From positions 8,440 through 28,562 of IMG/VR virus record IMGVR_UViG_3300030104_004174: a DNA stretch of 20,123 bases. One strand, 5' to 3'. A program made the position numbers and the translations under genes. The notes under the pieces are model-generated. The model was not told the DNA's origin. It saw only the letters and a list, made by a program, of their open reading frames with translations, and made no database searches. The stretch comes from a virus. This document shows, one piece after another, positions 1 through 7,221 of this stretch. Positions within the stretch are counted from its first letter, which is position 1. Every line of letters begins with the position of its first letter.

Positions 1-63
1 GTTTCCGCTCTTCCAGATATTACTAACGATTTATCTAGTGAAGCTGGTGATGGACCTTTCTAG
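1..63 (+). CDS. C-terminal fragment of an upstream phage gene (possibly portal protein)
   Basis: Frame 1 is open from the window edge to a TAG at 61-63 and gives 20 residues ending in EAGDGPF. Too little is visible to recognise a family. The portal suggestion rests only on synteny: in lambda-type head operons the portal gene directly precedes protease, scaffold, decoration and capsid genes, and that order follows here. The immediately following intrinsic terminator shows that this gene closes a transcription unit. It could equally be another head or packaging protein. Confidence 0.5.
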   Translation, partial: VSALPDITNDLSSEAGDGPF

Positions 64-92
64 TAAGAACATTTAGTTCTGTTATTTATTTT

Positions 93-132
93 AAACCCCC
101 AATTTACTTGGGGGTTTTCTTTTATTTTTTTT
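93..132 (+). terminator. Rho-independent terminator
   Basis: An 8-bp perfect stem, AAACCCCC (93-100) paired with GGGGGTTT (110-117), encloses a 9-nt loop and is followed by a long T-rich tract to about position 132. It lies 30 bases after the stop of the upstream gene and before the next gene, so it separates that gene from the capsid unit. Confidence 0.9.
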
Positions 133-159
133 TAAATTTTAAAAAAATACGTGTATAAT
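131..159 (+). promoter_or_regulatory. Possible promoter for the head-gene unit
   Basis: A perfect -10-like hexamer TATAAT lies at 154-159, just after the terminator and 12 bases before the ATG at 172. No convincing TTGACA-like -35 box is seen; the upstream stretch is only A/T. The position (terminator, then TATAAT, then the first gene) is the main support. The very short leader would leave little room for a ribosome site. A similar GTATAA element follows the second terminator at 4013-4018. Confidence 0.4.
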
Positions 160-171
160 AAATTAGGCTAT

Positions 172-603
172 ATGAAACATTTAGAAGTTGAATTTTATTG
201 CAGTGGTCAAGCCCAATCTCTTGATGAAGATTTTAAAGCGATAGAGTTCTCCTCTAAAATGGTTGAGGCGTTAAAAAGCAAAGTTAGAGACCACAATTTA
301 AAGAACGACAAAAACATAACTTTGGACACTCTGAAAGCAACTTTCACCAACGCGTTAACCGAAACATTTGATTCTTCTTTGGCTTTAGCAAAAGTTAATA
401 TGTTTTTAAATTCTTCTAGCGCAGGCTACATAGATGACGGAGATTATTTCGAGCCTTCTATGGAAGAAATAAAAGAAGCGGAACGAGAGATTAAAAAATA
501 TGGCTTAGAAAATTATAATTTCCGCGATACAGAAGATTTATATCTACAGACCGATAAAGAAATGAGAGCAGATGCTCAAAGGTGGCTAGATAGCTTAGAT
601 TAA
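172..603 (+). CDS. Hypothetical acidic phage protein, 143 aa
   Basis: I do not recognise a family. The protein is soluble-looking, without membrane segment or signal peptide. It is rich in Glu, Asp and Lys and probably mostly helical, with a charged C-terminal stretch (roughly residues 100-143) full of E/K/R patterns and ending in RWLDSLD. I start it at the ATG at 172. A GTG at 151 would add seven residues, but it sits against the TATAAT element and has no ribosome-binding site. Even 172 has only a weak AGG a few bases upstream. The gene follows a terminator and ends 8 bases before the protease-scaffold start, so it is the first gene of the head operon. It may act in head assembly or capsid vertex formation, but that is inference from position only. 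Confidence 0.75.
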   Translation: MKHLEVEFYCSGQAQSLDEDFKAIEFSSKMVEALKSKVRDHNLKNDKNITLDTLKATFTNALTETFDSSLALAKVNMFLNSSSAGYIDDGDYFEPSMEEIKEAEREIKKYGLENYNFRDTEDLYLQTDKEMRADAQRWLDSLD

Positions 604-611
604 AAAATATC

Positions 612-2072
612 ATGAAATATACAACAATATTTAGTTCAGAACTAAAACCTGTAATCTCTGAAGAAAGAGATAAGTATTTAGCTTTAGCCTCTGCTGTTGA
701 AGTTGCTCAATTTTTACCAGAAATAGATGCCGAGAAGAACGTTGACTTACTTCCTGTAGCTTTTAATGCGTTTGTTGCTAATAGAGTTAATAAGAATGGC
801 GATGTGGTTGATACAGATACAGCTATGGCATTCTATAAAGATTTCAAAAATAAACCAATTAATATTGAGCATAACAGAGATAGAGTTATTGGTACTATTT
901 TAACAGCTGGATTTTCTGAGTTCGGCTCCGACAAGCCCTTGACTGAAGAACAAGTAAAGGAAATGAATGGACCTTTCAATGTAACTCTAGGAGGAGTTAT
1001 ATGGAAGATAGTTAATAAACAAATTTCAAACTTAATAGAAAGCTCAGGTGATCCAACTAGCGAAGACTATATGAAGATTAGTGCTAGCTGGGAATTGGGC
1101 TTTAGTGAATATAATTTAGTGCTTTTAGAAGGAAGTGATAAGAACATAGAGAATGGGCTCATCGTTGATAACGAAGAAGAAGTAACCTCTATGGAAAAAG
1201 ATCTAAAAGCTCTTGGAGGAGAAGGAAAAACCAAAGATGGTATGTTCGTTTATAGAAAAGTTATAGGTAACGTAGTGCCATTAGGTATAGGTCTTACTGA
1301 GACTCCAGCTGCCGATGTTAAGGGCGTAGCAACAAAAGACACGGTTAAAGCAGAAGAAGAAAATTTTGCTGAGGTAGAAGAAACTTCACAAAAACAACAA
1401 AATATTGTAATAAATCAAAACGAGGATATAGCTATGAAAATAGAAAGTATTAAAGATATCACTGATGAGTCTTTGAAGCAACTTTCTGCCTCGGCTGTTT
1501 CCGATTATATAGAATCGGAACTCAAGGAAGCTTCTGAGAGGTTTTCAGCCGAAAAACACGCAGCAGAAAAAGCTCTCAACGAAGCACAGGAGAAATTGGA
1601 GTCTGTTTCTACAGACAGCGACAACATCAAAGCTGAACTTGATTCCGTCAGAGAAGAACTTAGTTCTTTGAAGGCTGAAAAAGAGCAGAGACAAGCCGAA
1701 GAGTTATTCAATCAAAGAATGGCGTCTTTGGACGAATCTTACGTTCTTGAAGACGAGGATCGTAAAGTTTTAGCTTCACAAATCAAAGAACTCAACGAAG
1801 AGGGATGGGAATCCTTCTCCTCTAACGTTAAGGTTCTTCTACGGGACAAGTCCAGAGAGGTCTTGGCAAAGAAAGAAGAAGAGAAAGCTGAAGAAGTCGT
1901 AGAGACTACTAATGCTTCCGAAGAAACTTCTGAAAACATTGTTGAGGATGCCCTTGACAGAGGTGAAGCTACTGCAGAAGTAGTTCCTGCTTCTACAGAG
2001 GCTTCTGAGTTGTCTACTTATGACAAATTTAAAGACGCTTTCAGCGTCGAACAGTTCGATATTAAATTCTAA
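612..2072 (+). CDS. Prohead protease-scaffold fusion protein, 486 aa
   Basis: The N-terminal part (about residues 40-235) looks like a phage prohead maturation protease. It has the segment PINIEHNRDRVIG, with a candidate catalytic His at residue 87, and KISASWELGF, with candidate Ser at 157 or 159; this His...Ser spacing suits the HK97/T4 gp21-like serine proteases. An acidic Glu-rich linker (about 240-270) leads to a charged coiled-coil region (about 300-370), a second acidic stretch and a short C-terminal tail (STYDKFKDAF...), which is how scaffolding proteins are built. Such proteins form the inner core of the procapsid and are then degraded by the protease. The fusion parallels lambda C/Nu3. 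There is no clear Shine-Dalgarno before 612. The gene directly precedes the decoration and capsid genes. The protease assignment comes from motif and synteny reading, not from a profile search. Confidence 0.85.
   Translation: MKYTTIFSSELKPVISEERDKYLALASAVEVAQFLPEIDAEKNVDLLPVAFNAFVANRVNKNGDVVDTDTAMAFYKDFKNKPINIEHNRDRVIGTILTAGFSEFGSDKPLTEEQVKEMNGPFNVTLGGVIWKIVNKQISNLIESSGDPTSEDYMKISASWELGFSEYNLVLLEGSDKNIENGLIVDNEEEVTSMEKDLKALGGEGKTKDGMFVYRKVIGNVVPLGIGLTETPAADVKGVATKDTVKAEEENFAEVEETSQKQQNIVINQNEDIAMKIESIKDITDESLKQLSASAVSDYIESELKEASERFSAEKHAAEKALNEAQEKLESVSTDSDNIKAELDSVREELSSLKAEKEQRQAEELFNQRMASLDESYVLEDEDRKVLASQIKELNEEGWESFSSNVKVLLRDKSREVLAKKEEEKAEEVVETTNASEETSENIVEDALDRGEATAEVVPASTEASELSTYDKFKDAFSVEQFDIKF
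1422..1436 (+). promoter_or_regulatory. Internal ribosome-binding site and start codon for scaffold
   Basis: GAGG followed by an 8-base spacer and ATG inside the protease-scaffold gene. The surrounding codons are A-rich, which would keep the site open. It marks the protease/scaffold domain boundary. Confidence 0.5.
1434..2072 (+). CDS. Putative separate scaffold from internal in-frame start, 212 aa
   Basis: An ATG at 1434 is in frame with the gene at 612 (codon 275) and is preceded by GAGG at 1422-1425 with an 8-base spacer, a better ribosome site than the upstream start has. It lies exactly where the protease part and acidic linker end. The product would begin MKIESIKDITDESLKQL and hold the coiled coil plus the C-terminal tail, so it would be a free scaffolding protein. 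Lambda Nu3, made from inside gene C, is the classic precedent. It is inferred; no experiment is visible in sequence. If it is not used, the scaffold exists only as the fused form. Confidence 0.55.
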   Translation: MKIESIKDITDESLKQLSASAVSDYIESELKEASERFSAEKHAAEKALNEAQEKLESVSTDSDNIKAELDSVREELSSLKAEKEQRQAEELFNQRMASLDESYVLEDEDRKVLASQIKELNEEGWESFSSNVKVLLRDKSREVLAKKEEEKAEEVVETTNASEETSENIVEDALDRGEATAEVVPASTEASELSTYDKFKDAFSVEQFDIKF

Positions 2073-2090
2073 TTAGGAGATTAAAATATT

Positions 2091-2732
2091 ATGGCAGCGT
2101 TTGTAAAAAACACACAACGGCTAAAGCCTTTTAGGCAACACGCCGAGACGGACGTCGTAAATCTTTTTAGCCTTCAGGACGATGACGGAGACGTGATCGC
2201 TTCTTATGCAGATCTTAAAGCCGATGGCGCTAAGATCAATAAGGGGCTTCTTGTTTCTGTTAAAGGCCATGGCTGGAAAAATTCTGACGATCCAGTAGGT
2301 AAGACAGGTATCGGTAATCCCGGTGCTTCTTATAATAACACGGTATCATTCCGTTATGGCACAACTGCGACAGTAGAGCCTTTTAAGAGTGGTGAGCAAC
2401 CTCTCGGTGTTACACTTAATGATGTAGCCGAGGTTGATGAGAACGGCGAAAAGCTGATCTACAACCCTCGTAAGGCAGCTGAAATGCAGGCTGTGGTGAG
2501 TGGTCAGGCAGTTCCTGTCTTGACTAAGGGTATTGTACTTTACAGTGGTAACTTGACCAGTGGCGGCGCTAACGCTGTTACTGCAGGTTCTGCAATCTAT
2601 GCTGATAACACTAACGGCGGAGAGCTTAGCTCTTCTGCTACCTCTGATGGAAGTGTTGCTCAGCCTCAGATTGGTACCGCGCTTGGCTCTGTAGATGCAG
2701 ATGGTTTCATTCTGTTGAAGATTGATCTATAA
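2091..2732 (+). CDS. Putative head decoration / capsid-stabilising protein, 213 aa
   Basis: A soluble, Gly/Ala/Ser-rich protein with no signal peptide or membrane segment. The middle and C-terminal parts are likely beta-rich (VSFRYGTTATV, VPVLTKGIVLYSG, and a final GFILLKIDL). Its place between the scaffold and the major capsid protein is that of lambda gpD and similar decoration proteins, which bind the expanded shell and stabilise it against DNA pressure. That placement is the main argument, since I do not see a diagnostic motif. An AGGAGA at 2075-2080, 10 bases before the ATG, gives a good ribosome site, consistent with high expression. At 213 aa it is longer than lambda D (110 aa). It could instead be a minor head protein. 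Confidence 0.6.
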   Translation: MAAFVKNTQRLKPFRQHAETDVVNLFSLQDDDGDVIASYADLKADGAKINKGLLVSVKGHGWKNSDDPVGKTGIGNPGASYNNTVSFRYGTTATVEPFKSGEQPLGVTLNDVAEVDENGEKLIYNPRKAAEMQAVVSGQAVPVLTKGIVLYSGNLTSGGANAVTAGSAIYADNTNGGELSSSATSDGSVAQPQIGTALGSVDADGFILLKIDL

Positions 2733-2753
2733 TTCGAAAGGAGATTTAAGAAA

Positions 2754-3929
2754 ATGAGACTTAAGTTAAAAAACACTCCAGAACAAGTTGAGCTTATTAA
2801 AGCCATGGGTTCTAAAAACCAGCTTGTTGCTCGTGAAGCATCTGAAGCTTTCGCGGCTTTTCTAGGCCCGGTAATCCAAAGAGTTTTGCAGCAAGCTGCA
2901 ACAGCAGGAGCGATCTATACAGACGCCCCTTTCAATCAAGACGAAGGCGCTAGCTATCCGTTGGACTTATATTATAATGAGACCAATGACGGTTATGTAA
3001 GCACTTGGTCACAGAGCGTTGCTGGTGGTCTTCCGACCTCACAGGATGTATCTGCGATTCAAGAGCTGAAAATTGCTACGTATCGCTTGGACAGTGCTGT
3101 TTCTATCACGAAGAAATACGCAAGACAGGCTAGACTCGACGTAGTCAGCAAATTAGTAGAGCGCATGTCTCAAGAAGTTTTAGTTAAACAAGAGACAAAC
3201 GCTTGGGCAGTTGCTTTGAACGCTTTGGCTAACGCAAGTACATCTAGCGTTACAGCTTCTAGCGTAGGCATTACAGGCCTCAAGGCTGGTTCTCACGTTA
3301 TTCCTGCCGCCACTGAAAGTACTTTCCAGTTGGCCGACTTGAATAAATTGATGACTCTTAATAAGAGAATTAATCAGTCATGGGCCGGAGGTACTCCAGA
3401 TGCAGCTTATAGCGCAGGTATTACTGACCTTTATGTCAGCCCAGAGATCAAAGAGCAGATTCGCGCTTTCGCTTATCAGCCAATGAACACTCGTGCTGGT
3501 TCTACAGGTTCCGGATCTGATACAAGCACATCTATTGCTCTGCCAGATAGCATCAGAACTGATGTGTTCAATCAGGCAGGTATGCAGGAGATCTACGGTG
3601 TTAACATCGTTGAGCTTAATGAGCTTGGTATCGGCCAGAAATACAACACTCTCTTTGATGAGTTTGATTCTGGTAGTATCGGTCCTAACGCTTCTAGTGG
3701 TGCTCACGCTGCTAGTTTGGCTGCTGACGATGAGCTTCTTGTTGGTGTTGACAATAGCAAGGGTGCTTTTGTTCGCGCTATAGCACAAGATTCTGATACT
3801 GGTGACACATTCACAACTCAGCCAGATGATCAGTTCACTCAACGTAACGAGAGAATTGGTTTCTACGGCTCTTTGGAAGAAGGTCGCGTTTGTATCGATG
3901 CTCGCGCTATCGTAGGCTTGATTGTCTAA
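2754..3929 (+). CDS. Major capsid protein (HK97-fold, probable), 391 aa
   Basis: Size, position after scaffold and decoration genes, and a very strong ribosome site (AAAGGAGA at 2737-2744) all point to the major capsid protein. The N-terminal ~55 residues are helical and charged. Then comes a loop rich in Gly/Tyr/Asp (about 65-90), a strand segment around LKIATYRLDSAVSITKKYA, a long helix (ARLDVVSKLVERMSQEVLVKQ) that looks like the spine helix of the HK97 fold, and a C-terminal region ending in GRVCIDARAIVGLIV. Hundreds of copies would form the shell. It is the last gene before a strong terminator, as is common for capsid genes. I see no clear cleavage site in the N-terminus; the family name cannot be fixed without a profile search. 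Confidence 0.85.
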   Translation: MRLKLKNTPEQVELIKAMGSKNQLVAREASEAFAAFLGPVIQRVLQQAATAGAIYTDAPFNQDEGASYPLDLYYNETNDGYVSTWSQSVAGGLPTSQDVSAIQELKIATYRLDSAVSITKKYARQARLDVVSKLVERMSQEVLVKQETNAWAVALNALANASTSSVTASSVGITGLKAGSHVIPAATESTFQLADLNKLMTLNKRINQSWAGGTPDAAYSAGITDLYVSPEIKEQIRAFAYQPMNTRAGSTGSGSDTSTSIALPDSIRTDVFNQAGMQEIYGVNIVELNELGIGQKYNTLFDEFDSGSIGPNASSGAHAASLAADDELLVGVDNSKGAFVRAIAQDSDTGDTFTTQPDDQFTQRNERIGFYGSLEEGRVCIDARAIVGLIV

Positions 3930-3952
3930 TAATAATTAGACACTATACATTT

Positions 3953-3990
3953 AAGCCCCCTTTTCGGAGGGGGCTTTTTTGTTCTTTTTT
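3953..3990 (+). terminator. Rho-independent terminator after the capsid gene
   Basis: The stem AAGCCCCC (3953-3960) pairs with GGGGGCTT (3969-3976), extendable inwards by a T-A and a T-G pair to a TTCG tetraloop. A T-rich tract runs to about 3990. It lies 24 bases after the capsid stop and closes the head-gene unit. Confidence 0.92.
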
Positions 3991-4003
3991 TGGGGTGTTT
4001 TGT

Positions 4004-4028
4004 GTAAACTATGTATAACGGATAAAGG
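4004..4028 (+). promoter_or_regulatory. Possible promoter for the fibre-gene unit
   Basis: After the second terminator there is a -10-like TATAAC at 4014-4019, then an AAAGGA ribosome site at 4024-4029 and the ATG at 4037. No good -35 box is visible. The arrangement repeats that of the first terminator (stem, T tract, then GTATAA, then the first gene), which is the best support for it. Confidence 0.35.
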
Positions 4029-4036
4029 AATAAGTT

Positions 4037-4420
4037 ATGGCAGCAAAAAGAAAAACACCCAATAAATCAAAGAAAACATCCCCTAAAAAAATCATGCAGA
4101 CTCATGCTATGGAGGAAAAGCAAGAGTTTGAAAAGACAACTTTAGATCAGATTTGGGGAGACGAAGGTAATTCTAAATATGGAACTTTAGACGAGTCAAC
4201 GTACACGACTCAGATCAAAGCCATGAATAAAAGCGATTTGCATTCTCACGCTATAAAGCTTGGTATTTTGCCTGTTGAGAACAGAGAGCTTTTAACTAAT
4301 AGACTTTTAAGAGAGTTTAAAAAACACGTACTATCTTTCAGAAAACCTAAGCAAACATCAGCTAAGAAACCTCAAGACGTTTCTCAAGCAGTAAAGTCTA
4401 TATTGGCACAGGGAAGATAA
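4037..4420 (+). CDS. Small basic protein with SAP/HeH-like helical segment, 127 aa
   Basis: The first ~20 residues are very basic (AAKRKTPNKSKKTSPKK) and the C-terminal ~30 are basic too, so nucleic-acid or capsid-surface binding is plausible. Residues 61-97 (MNKSDLHSHAIKLGILP followed by NRELLTNRLLREF) have the helix-extended loop-helix pattern seen in SAP and Rho-N/HeH domains. These short motifs often bind DNA and are found in several phage head-completion or structural proteins. No enzymatic motif is present. An AAAGGA site 7 bases before the ATG supports the start. It is the first gene after the capsid terminator and is followed by fibre genes. A role in head completion or DNA packaging is inferred only. 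Confidence 0.65.
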   Translation: MAAKRKTPNKSKKTSPKKIMQTHAMEEKQEFEKTTLDQIWGDEGNSKYGTLDESTYTTQIKAMNKSDLHSHAIKLGILPVENRELLTNRLLREFKKHVLSFRKPKQTSAKKPQDVSQAVKSILAQGR

Positions 4421-4440
4421 GGTAAATTGATTATGCCTTT

Positions 4441-5283
4441 ATGTTCTCCATTAAGACAGGCCAGATAGACTTAGAAGGTTTAAAAAAGTTTTTTTTAACA
4501 CCTTTAGATACCAGCTTATCAGGTAGCTCTAATAATACTTCAGGGTTTTACCCTTATACCGGTAACCCGGCTCAATTTATATCTACTGGGGATGTCCACA
4601 CTATAAGTGGGCATATCTCTGGATATATAGATTCAGTAAGCGGAGTTCTTAGAGCTGATTTGAATTCTTCTGGAGTAGACCTTAGTGGTTATACTACTAC
4701 CGTCAATACAACTCTTAAGTCAGACATAGTAGAAATTAGTGGAGACATCAGAGAGGTAAGCGGAGACTTAAGGTTCATTAGCGGTAGATTAACCGGAGCA
4801 GAAAATGATATAGATACAGTTAGTGGTAATCTAGCTACTTCTGGTGAGTCTTTAAGTGTTTTAATAACAGGAGGAGTTGGTACAGGTCTAAGCGGATTTC
4901 TTACTGGGCACGTTAGAGATACAAGCGGCGAACTAAATACCAAAATAACTAATTTAGACACCTCTCTTAAGGCTCATATTTCTTCTGATTACTTAAGTAA
5001 AAAAGACGTAAATTCTGACGTCTCAGGAACTCTTCATTACGAAAAAACCCCACACCTAAATAAAGGTTTATACATTGATAAAGTTACTAATCAAGCCAGC
5101 GTAAGCGCTATTCAAAGCGGCTCTATTATGTACAATATGGTAGAAGGACATACAGAGGGAGGAGTAAACTACGAGGTAATGACAAACTATATGAGAATGC
5201 CTCATAGTGGCCAATCTGATCCTTACGAGAATATAATAGTAAATTCTGTAATGTATAAAGCTAGCGACAACATAATAACCTAA
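4441..5283 (+). CDS. Putative fibre protein with SG-heptad repeats, 280 aa
   Basis: Residues ~50-170 are dominated by short repeats with Ser-Gly caps. At 99-119 they form a clean seven-residue period (ISGDIRE, VSGDLRF, ISGRLTG), as in thin trimeric fibre shafts or coiled coils. A further unit, ENDIDTVSGNLATSGE, closely resembles units in the two giant fibres downstream. The N-terminus (SIKTGQIDLEGLKKFF) is probably the virion-attachment part. The C-terminal ~90 residues are a non-repetitive globular tip. There are no cysteines. The chosen ATG at 4441 lacks a properly spaced ribosome site; the nearest AAGG is 18 bases away and better suits an ATG at 4433 in another frame that ends after 11 codons. 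The next gene begins one base after this stop, so the two are probably translationally coupled. Confidence 0.7.
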   Translation: MFSIKTGQIDLEGLKKFFLTPLDTSLSGSSNNTSGFYPYTGNPAQFISTGDVHTISGHISGYIDSVSGVLRADLNSSGVDLSGYTTTVNTTLKSDIVEISGDIREVSGDLRFISGRLTGAENDIDTVSGNLATSGESLSVLITGGVGTGLSGFLTGHVRDTSGELNTKITNLDTSLKAHISSDYLSKKDVNSDVSGTLHYEKTPHLNKGLYIDKVTNQASVSAIQSGSIMYNMVEGHTEGGVNYEVMTNYMRMPHSGQSDPYENIIVNSVMYKASDNIIT

Positions 5284-5284
5284 G

Positions 5285-7219
5285 ATGGCTGCGTATAATG
5301 GAACAAGAAGGAAATTAACAGATAGTTTAGTTTTATATACTAACGAACTATCTAAAAAAAGTTTTGCCGGTGAGCCTTCTACAAACTTAATAGAAACAGC
5401 TGATGTAGATAGTGACTTTGATATGTTGGGGGGTTATGATTTTTTCAGAATATACAAAGATAAAGATCCTAATCAACAAGGTATGTTTAAGTCTCTTGCT
5501 CCCGGAAACATAACAGATAATGATGTAGTATACAAAGTTTCTTATAGTGATAGTATTTTTGCAAACCCAGCCTTAGGGCAGGGATGGTCTAACATACCTT
5601 TAAACATAGGATCCGAATATACTCTATCTGTAGATGTTTTTATTTCTGAGTCTCACGTTCACACAGGTATAGATAAAACTGGGGTAGTAAGAGTTTCTGC
5701 TAATAATTACCCTTCCATATGGGGGCTTTATGATTATTCTAAAAAAGGAACTTGGCAATCTATACAACTATTAATAAAACCAACTTTGCTTAAAGAGACG
5801 CCAATGTCCTCAGGTAATACAGGAATAGGCTACACTGGCTCTACAGGCACCATACAGTCTTATATTAATTATAGAGTCAAGATGCATCCAAAGGGTAATT
5901 ATCCATTTCAAAGCGGAAATGACGCTAAAGCAGGAAAGCATGGGTATATACTTTTCAAAAACTTACAATTAGAGAAAAATAAAAAGGCTTACTCTGGGTC
6001 AACTCACAAAACTAATTTTATAGCAGGTAGACCAGCTCAAAGCGCAAGTTCTGTTGCTCATTCTTCTAGAAGCTCTGCTTCTGGATTAAAAGACCTAAGT
6101 AATAATAATAATTCTTTTAATTTAGGTTCGGTTGCTTTTGGAGACGATAACACACCAGTCTACTCTAATAAAGGAGCATTTGGGGCTTTCGTTGATTTAG
6201 GTTTAAAGCAAGGTGAAACAGGAGCTTCTTCATCTTTGTCTTTAGGGTCAACAACAAAAAAGACTTATGATTTTTGGGTTAACTTAACTTCTGTTGGTAA
6301 TGAGTATTCTACTTTATTTTATAGTGACGTAACAGAAAATTCCAAGTTCGTGTCTGATGCTGATGTTTCAAAAAAACAACATATTTACATATTTAATAAT
6401 AGAGTATTTTGTGATTTCTATAATGCTAATTCTTTGTCTACTAGTGCTTTTACAAAAGAGGCGGTCATCTTAAACAATACTATTCACAATATTTCTGTTG
6501 TAATTGACTCAAGTTCAGCAACTAATAAAATAAGAATATATGTGGACAGTAAAGAAAAAACTATAGAAAGATTATCAGACCTAAAGCCTCCTTCTAATTT
6601 AATAGTTAAATCTTTTCAGGCTACAACTACTTCGTCAAAAGCATTTAAGTCTGGGTCAACAGTAAATTACAAAATAGCTTCTTTTAATGAGACTGGTGAA
6701 TCTAGGTCTACTAGTTTGAAAAAAGTTTTAATTAGAAATGTAAATTCTGCTGTTAGCTTAAATTGGTCAAACGCGGTAGACGCAACAAGTTTTAAAATTT
6801 ACAGATCAATAAATGCATTAGGTAGGTTTGATAATGTATCTTTATTAACTGAAATGTCTAACCCTTTCTTTGGCGGTAAAAGCTCAGATAGTATTTCTTT
6901 TGTAGATGATAACTCAAGTATATTATCAAGCGGCGCACCGAAAGACGCAAATGACTACGAAAAATACTCATTAAAAAATACCAATTTTTATGATGGAACA
7001 GATTTAAAAGCTACTATAGGTTCTTACCCTATTAATAATTATACAAGTGGAAAGAATTATGCAGAAGGAAAAATATATAAAGTATCTGTGTATAAAAAAG
7101 CATTAAATAAAAATCAAATTTTACACAACTATTTGCAAGGAGCAGAGGATTTTGATACAACTAATAACGCAGCAATAAATGTGTCTACTAGCGCTTCTAG
7201 TAGTTCAGGAGGATATTAA
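5285..7219 (+). CDS. Multidomain lectin-like virion adhesin (CBM-like, LamG-like, FN3-like), 644 aa
   Basis: Residues 8-27 (RRKLTDSLVLYTNELSKKSF) look like the first strands of a LamG/concanavalin-type lectin. Residues ~34-240 look like a carbohydrate-binding module (YTLSVDVFIS, KKGTWQSIQLLIKP, LFKNLQLEKNKKAYSG). Residues ~262-432 return to LamG (LKDLSNNNNSFNLG, NKIRIYVDSKEKT). Residues ~434-545 resemble a fibronectin type III domain (PPSNLIVKSFQA, VNYKIASFNETGES, SFKIYRS). Residues ~565-617 give the usual LamG ending (GKIYKVSVYKKALNKNQILHNYL region). So the lectin may be interrupted by two inserted domains. The Ser-rich end (STSASSSSGGY) is probably flexible. The protein likely binds host surface sugars or decorates the virion. 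No ribosome site is seen; it starts one base after the previous stop. Confidence 0.75.
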   Translation: MAAYNGTRRKLTDSLVLYTNELSKKSFAGEPSTNLIETADVDSDFDMLGGYDFFRIYKDKDPNQQGMFKSLAPGNITDNDVVYKVSYSDSIFANPALGQGWSNIPLNIGSEYTLSVDVFISESHVHTGIDKTGVVRVSANNYPSIWGLYDYSKKGTWQSIQLLIKPTLLKETPMSSGNTGIGYTGSTGTIQSYINYRVKMHPKGNYPFQSGNDAKAGKHGYILFKNLQLEKNKKAYSGSTHKTNFIAGRPAQSASSVAHSSRSSASGLKDLSNNNNSFNLGSVAFGDDNTPVYSNKGAFGAFVDLGLKQGETGASSSLSLGSTTKKTYDFWVNLTSVGNEYSTLFYSDVTENSKFVSDADVSKKQHIYIFNNRVFCDFYNANSLSTSAFTKEAVILNNTIHNISVVIDSSSATNKIRIYVDSKEKTIERLSDLKPPSNLIVKSFQATTTSSKAFKSGSTVNYKIASFNETGESRSTSLKKVLIRNVNSAVSLNWSNAVDATSFKIYRSINALGRFDNVSLLTEMSNPFFGGKSSDSISFVDDNSSILSSGAPKDANDYEKYSLKNTNFYDGTDLKATIGSYPINNYTSGKNYAEGKIYKVSVYKKALNKNQILHNYLQGAEDFDTTNNAAINVSTSASSSSGGY

Positions 7220-7221
7220 AG

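Noticed and set aside
151-171. GTG at 151 as start of the first complete gene
   Set aside because: It abuts the TATAAT element and has no ribosome site. The ATG at 172 is more likely, although its own site is weak.
3493-3783. Plus-strand 96-codon frame inside the capsid gene
   Set aside because: It is an out-of-frame shadow of the capsid gene, rich in Leu/Ser/Val, without a ribosome site.
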